Source: Acidobacteriota bacterium (GTDB lineage: Bacteria > Acidobacteriota > Blastocatellia > RBC074). Taken from it: a DNA stretch of 64,000 nucleotides. A program made the position numbers and the translations under genes. A model generated the notes under the pieces. That model had not been told where the DNA came from, searched no databases, and worked only from the letters and a program-made list of their open reading frames with translations. The stretch spans positions 124,001 to 188,000 of the forward strand of contig JACPYM010000064.1 in assembly GCA_016196035.1 (NCBI GenBank), written 5' to 3'. Shown piece after piece: positions 63,932 through 64,000 of the stretch (position 1 is the stretch's first letter; each line of letters begins with the position of its first letter).

Positions 63932-63981
63932 AGGCCGTGGCCGCTGCGCAAGCTTGTTTTGCACAGCGGCCACGGCCTTTG
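63932..63981 (+). terminator. Terminator hairpin after the TonB receptor gene
   Basis: AGGCCGTGGCCGCTG (63932-63946) and its complement (63964-63978) form a 15-bp stem, followed by a short T-rich tail (TTGCTTTGCC). It starts about 27 bp after the stop codon. Confidence 0.75.
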
Positions 63982-64000
63982 CTTTGCCTGTGCTACCCTT

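Overview
The window is a GC-rich bacterial chromosome segment, most likely from an Acidobacteriota genome of the Blastocatellia type. The evidence is the gene repertoire: an Oar-like TonB receptor with an N-terminal carboxypeptidase-regulatory-like domain, Ser/Thr kinases fused to TolB-like and TPR regions, a winged-helix/PD40 protein, very large secreted proteins built from DUF11, putative-Ig and FG-GAP repeats, and good AGGAG-type ribosome binding sites. I see no prophage, CRISPR array, transposase or biosynthetic cluster. The taxonomic call is inference from families, not from a marker gene.

Layout. 1-1.1 kb: the N-terminal part of a type II NADH dehydrogenase (runs off the left edge) behind a FlK-like thioesterase. 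1.3-10.6 kb (minus strand): a tripartite efflux operon, tolC-like > HlyD-like adaptor > RND pump, followed by a Ser/Thr kinase whose catalytic domain is interrupted by an in-frame TGA. 11.4-18.9 kb (minus): a large Tyr/Gly-rich lipoprotein, a 239-aa secreted protein, a DUF4136 protein, a 53-aa membrane protein and a three-GAF sigma-54 activator. The efflux operon and the 53-aa gene carry the same promoter architecture: a -24/-12 element with a nearly identical 49-bp block about 93-95 bp upstream. This suggests one regulon driven by the adjacent activator. 19.1-20.1 kb: a PerR-like regulator and a Dps protein behind a sigma-70 promoter with a Per/Fur-like box. 20.2-30.7 kb: a YeiH-family membrane protein, a kinase-less TPR remnant, an unknown protein, a PIN-domain toxin-like pair, a double-domain retropepsin-like protease, an Ogg2-type glycosylase, a winged-helix/PD40 protein, a TPR/DUF1579-like protein and a DUF6265 protein.

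30.7-49.5 kb (minus) is a surface-protein island: two giant proteins (about 2,700 and 2,540 aa) and a pair of paralogous secreted proteins of unknown function. 49.5-50.6 kb is a gene-poor stretch with a degenerate tRNA. 50.6-55.5 kb: a small unknown protein, an esterase, tRNA(CAU), a PlsC acyltransferase, a GMC oxidoreductase with a cysteine cluster, and a bacilliredoxin. 55.7-63.9 kb (plus): a 21-repeat FG-GAP protein and the TonB-dependent receptor.

The intergenic DNA is unusually rich in structured repeats. There are three copies of a mobile element-like repeat with terminal inverted repeats and flanking TA dinucleotides. One copy sits inside the loop of another palindromic repeat, and removing it reconstructs a clean empty site. 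There are three further long palindromes, and four gaps between co-directional genes are filled almost end to end with 7-bp tandem repeats that can fold back on themselves. These repeats, the sigma-54 regulon and the TGA-interrupted kinase are the most noteworthy signals.
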